This document shows positions 15,837 to 22,932 of a stretch of DNA of 27,748 bases, one piece after another; positions within the stretch are counted from its first letter, which is position 1, and each line of letters begins with the position of its first letter. The notes under the pieces were generated by a model. That model was not told the origin of the DNA and made no database searches. It saw only the letters and a list, made by a program, of their open reading frames with translations. The translations under genes were made by a program, and so were the position numbers. Where the stretch lies: assembly GCA_002296125.1 (NCBI GenBank), contig DBHI01000107.1:657-28404 (forward strand), given 5' to 3'. The DNA is from Anaerolineales bacterium UBA832 (GTDB taxonomy: Bacteria > Chloroflexota > Anaerolineae > Anaerolineales > UBA11657).

Positions 15837-16874
15837 CTATATAGGGTGTAATCCTGTAAATTTTAGCCCAGTAGTTTCGTTAAAGCCGCACATAATATTG
15901 ATACATTGTATTGCTGATCCTGCTGAACCTTTCATTAGGTTATCAATAGCACAGATAGATACTATTCGTCCAGTTTCACTATCTAAGTCAAAGCCTACAT
16001 CTGCAAAATTACTTCCGGAAATAATTTTAGGTTCTGGACGACGATAATTTCCTTGATTGTCTCTTACGATTCTTACAAAAGGCTCATTTTTATAAGTAGA
16101 TCTATAGGCTTTCCATAAATCTTTTAGATTAGTACTTGGATCAACAAATCCGTGAACAGTTGCTAATGCTCCTCTAACCATTTCAATTGCTGTCAAACTG
16201 ATGTGAAGGTTTTTAATTTGTAGAACTTCCAGTATTTCTGCAGTATGCCTATGACCCACTGCTCCATAGCTTCGTACAGCACCACTTCTAACTGGGTGAT
16301 GACTACTTGAATTGTATTGTGCACCACCTTCACTAGACCCGGTTTTTATTTCTGATATGATTGGTTGGTTTTCTAACAGTAGGTTATGTTGAACTAATGG
16401 TAGTAGTGCTAATATCGTTGCAGTAGCATTACATCCTACGCCACTTACATAATTGGTATTACTAATTTTTTGTCTGTTTATTTCAGGTAGTCCATATACG
16501 AATTTTGATAACCAATCTGGTGAAGAATGTTCCGATCCGTACCATTGTTGATAATTATTTGTATTGTTTAGCCTAAAGTCTGAGGATAGATCAACAATTT
16601 TATCGGCCATATCTGCATAGTAGTCTATTTTGTTTTGAGATATACCATGCGGTTGAGCTAATATAAGAATATCTGTATGTGTTAAAGCATCAATAGATAT
16701 AAATTTTGGTAAGTCGAGACTTCTTAAATGAGGATGTGATTTCCAAAGAGGTTGTCCAGATTGACTTAGTGAAACCACCTGATCCAGTTGAAGTTGAGGG
16801 TGGTTTACCACTAAACGAATAATTTCTCCTGCTGTGTATCCGGATCCACCTAGTATTGATATTCGAATGCTCAT
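15837..16874 (-). CDS. lysY: [LysW]-aminoadipate 6-phosphate reductase
   Basis: A 345-residue NADPH-dependent semialdehyde dehydrogenase of the ArgC/LysY family, which reduces the acyl phosphate made by LysZ to the semialdehyde. The dinucleotide-binding GGSGYTAGE is at 9-17 and the catalytic Cys148 in SGVGCNATA. The SSEGGAQYNSSSHHPVRSG segment (180-198) and VGHRHTAEI (206-214) are also conserved in this family. The start overlaps the lysX stop by four bases, and AGGA is six bases upstream. Confidence 0.92.
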   Translation of the reverse strand: MSIRISILGGSGYTAGEIIRLVVNHPQLQLDQVVSLSQSGQPLWKSHPHLRSLDLPKFISIDALTHTDILILAQPHGISQNKIDYYADMADKIVDLSSDFRLNNTNNYQQWYGSEHSSPDWLSKFVYGLPEINRQKISNTNYVSGVGCNATATILALLPLVQHNLLLENQPIISEIKTGSSEGGAQYNSSSHHPVRSGAVRSYGAVGHRHTAEILEVLQIKNLHISLTAIEMVRGALATVHGFVDPSTNLKDLWKAYRSTYKNEPFVRIVRDNQGNYRRPEPKIISGSNFADVGFDLDSETGRIVSICAIDNLMKGSAGSAIQCINIMCGFNETTGLKFTGLHPI

Positions 16875-17719
16875 TTTAATTCCTGTAATATGTGATCAAT
16901 GATTAAGTTTGGTATATCTATTCCTGTTAGTGGTGCTGTTGAATGAAACTCCATTGTGTGATTAATTTCATTTATAAGTAATCCTCTATTTGGGTCTTCT
17001 AATAGATCAACTGCTAATACTCCGCCACCAACAGCCTCTGCAGCTCTTTGGCATGCTTCATGTAATTCTGGTGTTACCTTGCAAGGGGTCGCAATCGCTC
17101 CTAAAGCAGTGTTAGTAAGCCAATGTTCGGATTCACGATAGATTGCAACCGGAGTTTTTTTTCCAATGACAAAAGCTCTAATATCTCTTCCAGGTTTTTC
17201 AATTAGTTCTTGTAGATAATATATGTGGTGTTGATAATTTCCTAGTACTTTACGATGCTCGAATATTGCTTCTGCTGCATCTCTGTCATTCACTTTGTTA
17301 ACTAATCTTCCCCACGAACCTATTGTAGGTTTTACTACATATGGGTAACCTATCATTTCTCCTGCTGAGATGGCTTGTTTTTCTGTAAATGCAACTAATG
17401 ATTTTGGTTGCGGTATGTTTTTGTTTTTTAAGGCAATTGTTGTAGCAATTTTATCGCTACAAATTTCTGAAACGGTATGTGAATTAATTGTAGGTATACC
17501 AAATGAATTTAATATTCTTGTAAGTACTAACCCACGGCTAGTACTTATGCTTCTAACAAGAATACAATCGAATCTTGACCAATCAAAATTTGGGTTTGTC
17601 AGTTCAAATATAGCTTCGCTATCTAGCAGACGTTCATATGAGATTTTCCTGTCTTTTAAAGCATTAAAAATCCATTTCTCTTCTACTCTGAGTCTAGAAT
17701 ATATTACTCCAATATGCAT
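16871..17719 (-). CDS. lysX: LysW--L-2-aminoadipate ligase
   Basis: A 282-residue ATP-grasp ligase of the RimK/LysX family. It joins the amino group of alpha-aminoadipate to the C-terminal Glu of LysW, protecting it for the following steps. The ATP-grasp core is visible: VVKPTIGSWGRLV (128-140), the IEKPGRDIRAFVIG strand (173-186) and the metal-binding LINEINHTMEFH (248-259). The NHTMEF form resembles LysX, whereas glutamate-specific ArgX often differs there, but I cannot prove specificity from this. It follows lysW after 26 bases, as expected for enzyme and carrier. Confidence 0.92.
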   Translation of the reverse strand: MHIGVIYSRLRVEEKWIFNALKDRKISYERLLDSEAIFELTNPNFDWSRFDCILVRSISTSRGLVLTRILNSFGIPTINSHTVSEICSDKIATTIALKNKNIPQPKSLVAFTEKQAISAGEMIGYPYVVKPTIGSWGRLVNKVNDRDAAEAIFEHRKVLGNYQHHIYYLQELIEKPGRDIRAFVIGKKTPVAIYRESEHWLTNTALGAIATPCKVTPELHEACQRAAEAVGGGVLAVDLLEDPNRGLLINEINHTMEFHSTAPLTGIDIPNLIIDHILQELK

Positions 17720-17745
17720 AACATTATCTCAACGATTGATTTGTG

Positions 17746-17931
17746 TTACTCTCCCCAGTCTTCCGACTCTTGAGGTGCTAGTGCTATTGATAGTGGTTCT
17801 AACGAAAGGATTTCTAACTCTGCGCCACAGTCATCACATACCAATATTTCACCAAGTTCTGCTTGATTTAATAATAGTTCTCCAGCACATTCAGGACACT
17901 CACTGGTTGTTGTTATGTTATCAGTATTCAT
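17746..17931 (-). CDS. lysW: Alpha-aminoadipate carrier protein LysW
   Basis: A 61-residue acidic carrier protein. Two zinc-binding pairs, Cys12/Cys15 (CPEC) and Cys32/Cys35 (CDDC), form the small globular domain. The C terminus ends in EDWGE, the signature whose terminal Glu carries alpha-aminoadipate. The acidic surface is known in other species to be the docking face for LysX, LysZ, LysY and LysJ. A strong Shine-Dalgarno sequence (GAGGAG) lies about ten bases before the ATG. It is the first structural gene of the operon, 41 bases after the leader terminator, so its expression should depend on read-through there. Confidence 0.95.
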   Translation of the reverse strand: MNTDNITTTSECPECAGELLLNQAELGEILVCDDCGAELEILSLEPLSIALAPQESEDWGE

Positions 17932-17972
17932 TACTTTATCTCTCCTCTACAAGTTAGTATTATTTCTAAAAT

Positions 17973-17996
17973 AAAAAAAACCCCTAGTATGGGGTT
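17973..17996 (-). terminator. Intrinsic terminator of the lys leader (attenuator)
   Basis: Minus strand: AACCCC (17991-17996), loop of six, GGGGTT (17979-17984), running into a T tract of eight (17973-17980, shared with the last two stem bases). It lies directly upstream of lysW and downstream of the leader peptide, so it must be bypassed for operon expression. Confidence 0.85.
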
Positions 17997-18084
17997 GGTA
18001 TTTGCTTACGACACTCGTACTTGAATATTTGGTAATAAAATATGTGTCTATTAGCTAATTAGCCAACCCTATTTAGAGTGGGCT
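17991..18084 (-). promoter_or_regulatory. Alternative hairpins of the lys attenuator (segments 1, 2, 3)
   Basis: Minus strand, in order of transcription. Segment 1, AGCCCACTC (18076-18084), pairs with segment 2, GGGTTGGCT (18061-18069): nine positions with one C-U mismatch and one G-U, six-base loop. Segment 2 can instead pair over seven perfect bases, GGGTTGG (18063-18069) with CCAACCC (17992-17998), which is segment 3. Segment 3 contains the 5' arm of the terminator, so 2:3 pairing prevents termination. Segment 1 overlaps leader codons just after the lysine cluster, and the leader stop codon lies at segment 2. This is the geometry of translation-controlled attenuation. Confidence 0.75.
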
Positions 18085-18127
18085 TGAACTTTTTTATTTT
18101 TATTATGCAACTATGACAAATTTTCAT
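18059..18127 (-). CDS. Lysine-rich leader peptide of the lys operon
   Basis: A 22-codon reading frame with ATG at 18127 and TAA at 18059-18061. GAGG (18133-18136) lies five bases before the ATG, a proper ribosome-binding site. The peptide has Lys at positions 2, 10, 12, 13 and 15, the last four forming KIKKFK. It ends exactly at the start of the antiterminator segment. I interpret it as a sensor of charged lysyl-tRNA: stalling at the Lys codons would cover segment 1 and free segment 2 to form the antiterminator. Caution: AT-rich DNA makes Lys codons common, so the cluster alone is not proof; its position relative to the RNA structures is the stronger argument. A comparable leader is reported, to my memory, for Thermus thermophilus lys genes. 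Confidence 0.7.
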   Translation of the reverse strand: MKICHSCIIKIKKFKPTLNRVG

Positions 18128-18146
18128 ATTTTCCTCAAACCGCGGT

Positions 18147-18175
18147 AGTGTATCATATGAAGCATGATTGTGCAA
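18147..18175 (-). promoter_or_regulatory. Candidate promoter of the lys operon
   Basis: Minus strand: TTGCAC (18170-18175), a 17-base spacer, then TACACT (18147-18152); TATGAT at 18152-18157 is another possible -10. The -35 box lies inside the operator repeat. Transcripts would start about 10-20 bases before the leader peptide. A perfect but -35-less TATAAT at 18204-18209 is an alternative that would put the repeats into the RNA. Confidence 0.35.
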
Positions 18176-18193
18176 ATAGCACAATCGATTGTG
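18166..18193. promoter_or_regulatory. Three-half-site inverted repeat (operator candidate)
   Basis: GATTGTGC (18166-18173), five bases, GCACAATC (18179-18186), then GATTGTG (18187-18193). The first two form a perfect 8-base inverted repeat, and the last two together form the perfect 14-base palindrome CACAATCGATTGTG (18180-18193). It lies in the 359-base gap between the divergent lys operon and the oxidoreductase gene and overlaps the candidate lys -35 box. A self-palindromic ATTATAAT (18204-18211) next to it could serve as a -10 box in either direction. The rest of the gap to 18290 is AT-rich with nothing else I can support. Confidence 0.5.
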
Positions 18194-18290
18194 ATAATTG
18201 CATATTATAATCTTTTGTTTGTTGATTATGCAGTATACTTAACTCATCTTGATTAAATTATTGGTAATAATTTAGATTGTTGTCACTAAA

Positions 18291-18719
18291 ATGTTAACTA
18301 ATATATTGCTAATTAGACCTGTAATTAGAATAATAATGCGATTACATATTGCTATATATAGAAATACTAAAGGCAAAATATTTGGTTCAGTACAGGGTAG
18401 AAGAGTAATACTGTTAACTACAACTGGTAGAAATACAGGAATGTTTCATACTGTTCCTTTAGGAGCAGCAAAAGAAGGGAAGAATTATGTAGTTGTTGCC
18501 TCAAATGGTGGCAGAGACCATCATCCATCATGGTTTTTGAATATTCTTTGTCAATCTGAAGCAGTACTAGAGGTTGGTGAGGAAGTGATGACAGTTAGGG
18601 CTGTTCAAATGCATGGCAGCGAAAGTGAGCGACTAGGTCTACTGCTTCCTTGGCTGGAAAGATATACAAAACGCACAACTCGTCAGATACCGGTTGTGCT
18701 ATTACAGAAAGTGTTATAA
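18291..18719 (+). CDS. Deazaflavin (F420)-dependent nitroreductase-family protein
   Basis: A 142-residue protein of the DDN family (F420H2-dependent quinone/nitroimidazole reductases and related split-barrel proteins). The family pattern is clear: LTTTGRNTGMFHTVPLG (42-58), YVVVASNGG (66-74) and HHPSWFLNI (77-85), which in the family shape the deazaflavin site. The exact substrate is unknown. No Shine-Dalgarno sequence supports the ATG at 18291; a second in-frame Met at 18336 would give 127 residues and still keep the core. It is nine bases upstream of the DrrA-like ATPase gene, so the two are likely co-transcribed. Confidence 0.8.
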   Translation: MLTNILLIRPVIRIIMRLHIAIYRNTKGKIFGSVQGRRVILLTTTGRNTGMFHTVPLGAAKEGKNYVVVASNGGRDHHPSWFLNILCQSEAVLEVGEEVMTVRAVQMHGSESERLGLLLPWLERYTKRTTRQIPVVLLQKVL

Positions 18720-18728
18720 GGGGATTGT

Positions 18729-19724
18729 ATGGGTTCAATTGTAGTTGATCATCTTGAGCGTAAATTTGGTAGTGCTGTAGCGGTAGATAAGATAAGTTTT
18801 ACAGTTGAACCTGGCGAAATTTTTGGTTTTTTGGGTCCAAACGGTGCTGGTAAAACTACAACAATAAATATGTTATGTACTTTACTTAAGTTGACCTCAG
18901 GAAGAGCTATAGTAAATAATTATGACGTGGTTGAATGTCAGTCAGATGTCAGAAAGTCAATTGGCATTATTTTTCAGGATGCTAGTTTGGATGATAAGTT
19001 GACAGGGTTGGAAAACTTACAATTTCATAATATGTTGTATGGTTTATCTCATAGTGACTTTCAGCAAAAATCCTTGGACTTGGTAAGGATTGTAGATTTA
19101 GAAGATCGTGTTCATGAAGTGGTTCAAAATTATTCGGGAGGTATGAAAAGGCGTTTAGAAATTGCTCGTGGTCTTCTACATGATCCTAAGATATTATTTT
19201 TGGACGAACCAACACTTGGACTGGATCCACAAACTCGAAGACACATATGGCAGTATCTAATTACTTTGAGAGATAATAGGGGAGTAACAATGTTTATGAC
19301 TACTCATTATATGGAAGAAGCTGAACATTGTGATCGTATAGCTATTATTGATAATGGTCAAATAGTTGGTCTTGATACTCCCGCAAACCTTAAGTCTATG
19401 TTAGGAGGAGATATTATTACTGTAGACACATCTGACAATAAACTGTCTTTCAATAAGATGAAGGGTTTGACAGATGTTCAAACTAGATATGGACCAAATA
19501 ATGATCTTATTATTGAAACTAAACGAGGTGATCAATTTATTCCCGAGATGCTTTCATTGTTATCAGGAAGTGATAACAGCAATATTGAGTTAAAGAGTGT
19601 TTCATTGCGACAACCAACGCTTGAGGATGTTTTTATTAAACTAACTGGACATACCATAAGAGATTATGATCCGGGAAACAAAGAGAAGGTTCGAAGTGGT
19701 ATGCGAAGATGGAAAGGTAGATAA
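18729..19724 (+). CDS. ABC exporter ATPase, DrrA/ABC-2 type
   Basis: A 331-residue ABC ATPase energising an ABC-2 exporter. Walker A GPNGAGKT (36-43), Q-loop IFQDASL (81-87), signature YSGGMKRR (135-142), Walker B ILFLDE (155-160) and the H-loop TTHYMEEAEHC (191-201) are intact. The C-terminal extension (about 225-331) with RQPTLEDVF is typical of the DrrA group, which exports drugs, lipids or polyketides. AGGGG lies five bases before the ATG. The permease gene follows after 12 bases. The substrate cannot be deduced. Confidence 0.92.
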   Translation: MGSIVVDHLERKFGSAVAVDKISFTVEPGEIFGFLGPNGAGKTTTINMLCTLLKLTSGRAIVNNYDVVECQSDVRKSIGIIFQDASLDDKLTGLENLQFHNMLYGLSHSDFQQKSLDLVRIVDLEDRVHEVVQNYSGGMKRRLEIARGLLHDPKILFLDEPTLGLDPQTRRHIWQYLITLRDNRGVTMFMTTHYMEEAEHCDRIAIIDNGQIVGLDTPANLKSMLGGDIITVDTSDNKLSFNKMKGLTDVQTRYGPNNDLIIETKRGDQFIPEMLSLLSGSDNSNIELKSVSLRQPTLEDVFIKLTGHTIRDYDPGNKEKVRSGMRRWKGR

Positions 19725-19736
19725 TCTTGGAGAAAT

Positions 19737-20558
19737 GTGCTGATTATGAATAATAATTTTGTGAAAAATCTGTCCAGAAATTTACGAGGTGGTTATACTA
19801 TTTGGTATAGAGATATTGTGCGTTTTAGGCGTGATAGAGTTCGCGCTTTGTCGTCTTTGGCTATGCCAGTTGTTTATTTGTTTACTTTTGGAAGTGGTTT
19901 AGCACCTGCTATGGCTGAGATGGGTGGTGGTAATGTTGACTTCAAGCAATTTATGTTTCCAGGAGTCCTCACTATGACAATATTGTTTACATCTGTGTTT
20001 TCTGCAGTATCAATTGTTTGGGATAGAGAGTTTGGCTTTTTGAAAGAGGTGATGGTGGCTCCAGTGTCAAGAATAGCAGTTGCTTTAGGGAAAGTTGCTG
20101 GTGGTACTACCATAGCCTTATTGCAAGGTATTATTATATTATTTTTGGCTCCGATACTGAATATATCTTTGTCAATAGACCAATTGATTGTTTTAATATG
20201 TATGATGATGTTACTGGCATTAATGATGACTTCACTTGGTATTTTAATTGCTGCAAGACAGAAGTCAATGGAAGGATTTCATATGTTAATCAATTTTGTT
20301 TTATTACCAATGTTTTTCCTATCAGGAGCTTTCTTTCCCTTAAGAGGTGTTCCTGCATGGATGTATTTCTTGTCAAATATAGATCCTGTCACTTATGGTG
20401 TTGATCCGCTTAGACAAATCTCTTTAAGTGGTTTAGTACCGGTAGAATCTCTTCATACTATAGCAATCAGACCATTAATAGTGAATGTTTACATGATGAT
20501 AGGATTTACTGTCATTTTTTTGATACCTGCTGTTTGGTTGTTTGGCAAACAAAAATAA
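19737..20558 (+). CDS. ABC-2 type permease, DrrB-like
   Basis: A 273-residue permease with six predicted membrane helices, near 41-57, 72-95, 118-142, 149-171, 180-200 and 240-265. It has the ABC-2 feature VDPLRQISL before the last helix and a SGAFFPLRGVPAWM segment (about 196-209). It would form the membrane part of the exporter with the upstream ATPase. Start codon choice is open: a GTG at 19737 has GGAG only four bases upstream, while the ATG at 19746 has it 13 bases away. The stop is followed by a 142-base gap before the next gene. Confidence 0.88.
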   Translation: MLIMNNNFVKNLSRNLRGGYTIWYRDIVRFRRDRVRALSSLAMPVVYLFTFGSGLAPAMAEMGGGNVDFKQFMFPGVLTMTILFTSVFSAVSIVWDREFGFLKEVMVAPVSRIAVALGKVAGGTTIALLQGIIILFLAPILNISLSIDQLIVLICMMMLLALMMTSLGILIAARQKSMEGFHMLINFVLLPMFFLSGAFFPLRGVPAWMYFLSNIDPVTYGVDPLRQISLSGLVPVESLHTIAIRPLIVNVYMMIGFTVIFLIPAVWLFGKQK

Positions 20559-20603
20559 CTGCTATATATAATATATTAATTGTTTTTTAATAATGTTCGT
20601 GTA

Positions 20604-20650
20604 AAATAATTGCGTTGAAATTGTATTTTTTAACAAACATGCAATTATTT
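20604..20650. repeat. 10-base inverted repeat upstream of the adaptor gene
   Basis: AAATAATTGC (20604-20613) and GCAATTATTT (20641-20650) are perfect reverse complements separated by 27 bases. A smaller TTGT/ACAA pair (20621-20624 and 20633-20636) nests inside. No T run follows, so it is not a convincing terminator; a regulator site or a leader hairpin for the downstream MacA-like gene is possible. Confidence 0.4.
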
Positions 20651-20700
20651 GGTTGTATTTTTGTCGAATCAAGCAAAATGTAAAAGAGGTATAAAAATTT

Positions 20701-22917
20701 ATGGAACCTAAAAGTATGCGTGTTGTGCCGAGATGGCTTGTGGTTATTGGTGTATTGGTAATTTTGGGTATAGTTGTATTTGGTCTTGCTCGTATTATTT
20801 TGCCAATGCAGCAAGCATCTGATTCGCAAATTACTGATACTGTTGAAAAAACAGATTCTAATTTTGTCGATGGTAAAGGTAAGTCAGGTAATAGTCGTCA
20901 AGGTCCTGTTGGATTTATTAGGAATTTATTTGGAGACTCATCTGAAGATGATGCAGTTGAAACTGGTGAAGTTATATTACTAACTGCAGAAAGAAAGATT
21001 GATACTTCGGGTATTTTGACTGCTGCACAGTCTGGAGACATTTATTGGGAAACTAGTGGCATTGTTGACGATGTATTAGTAAGTGTTGGTGATAATGTTA
21101 AAAAGGGAGATGTTATGCTTAAGCTTGATCCTTTAAGTGCTCCTCAAAATGTTATTTTGGCACAGGCTGATTTGATTTCAGCACGCAATGAACTTGATGA
21201 TTTACTTAATCCTACTGGTTTGCAGATAAGTAATGCAAAAAGAGATCTTATAATAGCAGAGGATAATCTTGAAAGTTTGTTGAAACCATCGCAAACAGAT
21301 GTTGCTCGTGCTAGACAGGCAGTTTCAGATGCTCAAGAAGCATTTGAAGAATTGTTGTCTCCAACAAGTGCAGCAATTGCATCTGCAGAACAACGTTTTG
21401 CTATAGCAAAGGATACTTTGAGAGACAAAGAAGAAGAATTAGATAGTTTGTTGAATCCTGATATTGAATCATTGCAAGACGAACTACGAGATGCTGAATT
21501 TGATTTATTGCGTGCTGAGCAAGATGTAGAGTTAGCAGATATTGGTTCAACTACTAGCTCATTAGACAATGCACGTGAACATTTGAATAACATGAAAGAA
21601 CGTCAATTGAAAATACAAAAAGCAATTGATGGTTGTATAGTTAATATTGTAGAAAATGATAATGATGATGATACTGATTATATGCATATTACAGTAAATG
21701 AAGAGACAGAATATGGTGGATACACGTATATGGTTGGACCAGTTTATCAGGTGTTTGAAGAGACTGGTGAAATCTTAAAGGATACTTATGGCAGTGTTGT
21801 TGAGCAAATGCCTATTAGAATTTGTGATACTGGCAGAGCAGTTACTGTTGATGGTGTATCTAGAACAGTGACTGAAGTTCAAGATGATGTGTTTGCTGCC
21901 CAAGAAAGAGTTCGAGAAGCAGAGTTGCAACTCGAACGTACGAGGATGAGTAATACTACAGCTCTAGATTTAGCTAATGAAAAGGTTATTGAAGCCCAAG
22001 AGGCATTAGATGATGCTTTAGATGGTGTAGATCTTATAGATTTAGAATTGATTGAAGCTGAAGTAGAAGATGCTAAGGCTGATGTTGTTGATGCTGATAA
22101 TGATTTAGTTACATTACTAAATCCTTTGTCAGAAGATTTAGATGTTAGTAAGGGTAATTTATCAGATGCACAAGATGCTTTAGATAAACTCTTAACACCT
22201 GAATCTTCAGATGTTGAATTAGCTCAAGCTCGTGTTATAGATGCAGAAGAGAAGTTGTCAGAGTTAATTGACGGTCCTAGTGAAGATGATATTGCAGTAG
22301 CTGAGGCTCGAGTTACTGCTGCTGAGGCTACTCTTAAAACATTGTGGGTTGAAGCACCATTTGATGGTCAAGTTATTGATATTAATTATCAATCCGGAGA
22401 TTCTACTGATCAATTAATTTATGCTGTGAAATTGGCTAATATAAATGAATTGTTGGTAGAGGTATCCGTTGATGAGACGGAAGTGAGTAATATTAAATTA
22501 GGGCAAATAGCTAATTTGTCATTTGATGCGATACCATTTTTGGAAATACCCGCTTTAGTTACTAAAATAGCTCCATTTGGTGAAACTGTTCAAGGTTTGG
22601 TTCGTTATCCTGTTACTGTTACTTTATCTGAGAAACCATCAAGTGTTATGTTGGGTATGACTTCTTATGTCAAGATTATTACTGAAGTTCAAAATGAGGC
22701 ATTGGCAGTTCCAATAGATGCTATAAAATTTGATGATGAAGGTGAATATGTGATGGTATTTAATGAATCTTCTAATCAGCAGAGAAGAGTATCTGTTGAA
22801 AGTGGAATTATACAGGGAGATCAGGTTGTTGTGACTGGAGATCTAACTGTTAATCAAAAAGTAGTGATATTTGTTCCAAAACCGACTGACAGTGGTAATC
22901 CTTTTGAGAGAGATTAG
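20701..22917 (+). CDS. MacA/HlyD-family efflux adaptor with long repetitive coiled coil
   Basis: A 738-residue membrane-fusion protein, roughly twice the size of typical MacA. One N-terminal helix (about 12-33) anchors it. A half-lipoyl domain begins near 97-145 and closes near 548-580. The barrel and membrane-proximal domains fill 581-738. In between is a very long helical hairpin. Both arms carry LLxP-type motifs at near 25-residue spacing: prolines 171, 196, 221 and 253 going out, 475, 500 and 526 returning. The tip (about 310-395) is a non-helical insert holding the only two cysteines, Cys312 and Cys375. AGAGG is 11 bases before the ATG. It precedes MacB-like genes, so it should be the adaptor of that exporter. 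The substrate is unknown. Confidence 0.88.
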   Translation: MEPKSMRVVPRWLVVIGVLVILGIVVFGLARIILPMQQASDSQITDTVEKTDSNFVDGKGKSGNSRQGPVGFIRNLFGDSSEDDAVETGEVILLTAERKIDTSGILTAAQSGDIYWETSGIVDDVLVSVGDNVKKGDVMLKLDPLSAPQNVILAQADLISARNELDDLLNPTGLQISNAKRDLIIAEDNLESLLKPSQTDVARARQAVSDAQEAFEELLSPTSAAIASAEQRFAIAKDTLRDKEEELDSLLNPDIESLQDELRDAEFDLLRAEQDVELADIGSTTSSLDNAREHLNNMKERQLKIQKAIDGCIVNIVENDNDDDTDYMHITVNEETEYGGYTYMVGPVYQVFEETGEILKDTYGSVVEQMPIRICDTGRAVTVDGVSRTVTEVQDDVFAAQERVREAELQLERTRMSNTTALDLANEKVIEAQEALDDALDGVDLIDLELIEAEVEDAKADVVDADNDLVTLLNPLSEDLDVSKGNLSDAQDALDKLLTPESSDVELAQARVIDAEEKLSELIDGPSEDDIAVAEARVTAAEATLKTLWVEAPFDGQVIDINYQSGDSTDQLIYAVKLANINELLVEVSVDETEVSNIKLGQIANLSFDAIPFLEIPALVTKIAPFGETVQGLVRYPVTVTLSEKPSSVMLGMTSYVKIITEVQNEALAVPIDAIKFDDEGEYVMVFNESSNQQRRVSVESGIIQGDQVVVTGDLTVNQKVVIFVPKPTDSGNPFERD

Positions 22918-22932
22918 CATTATTGGAAAATT

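Noticed and set aside
17370..17957. 195-codon open frame on the plus strand across lysX and lysW
   Set aside because: It is antisense to two genes with clear motifs, has no domain I recognise and covers the lysW ribosome-binding site; a shadow frame.
18137..18149. TACCGCGG on the minus strand, resembling part of a T-box riboswitch core
   Set aside because: The upstream GGGTGG part of the T-box motif is missing, it is 140 bases from the terminator, and it cannot act as the antiterminator there.
17932..18290. Lysine riboswitch (L box) upstream of lysW
   Set aside because: I did not find the conserved L-box core elements; the pairing segments and leader frame explain the region better.
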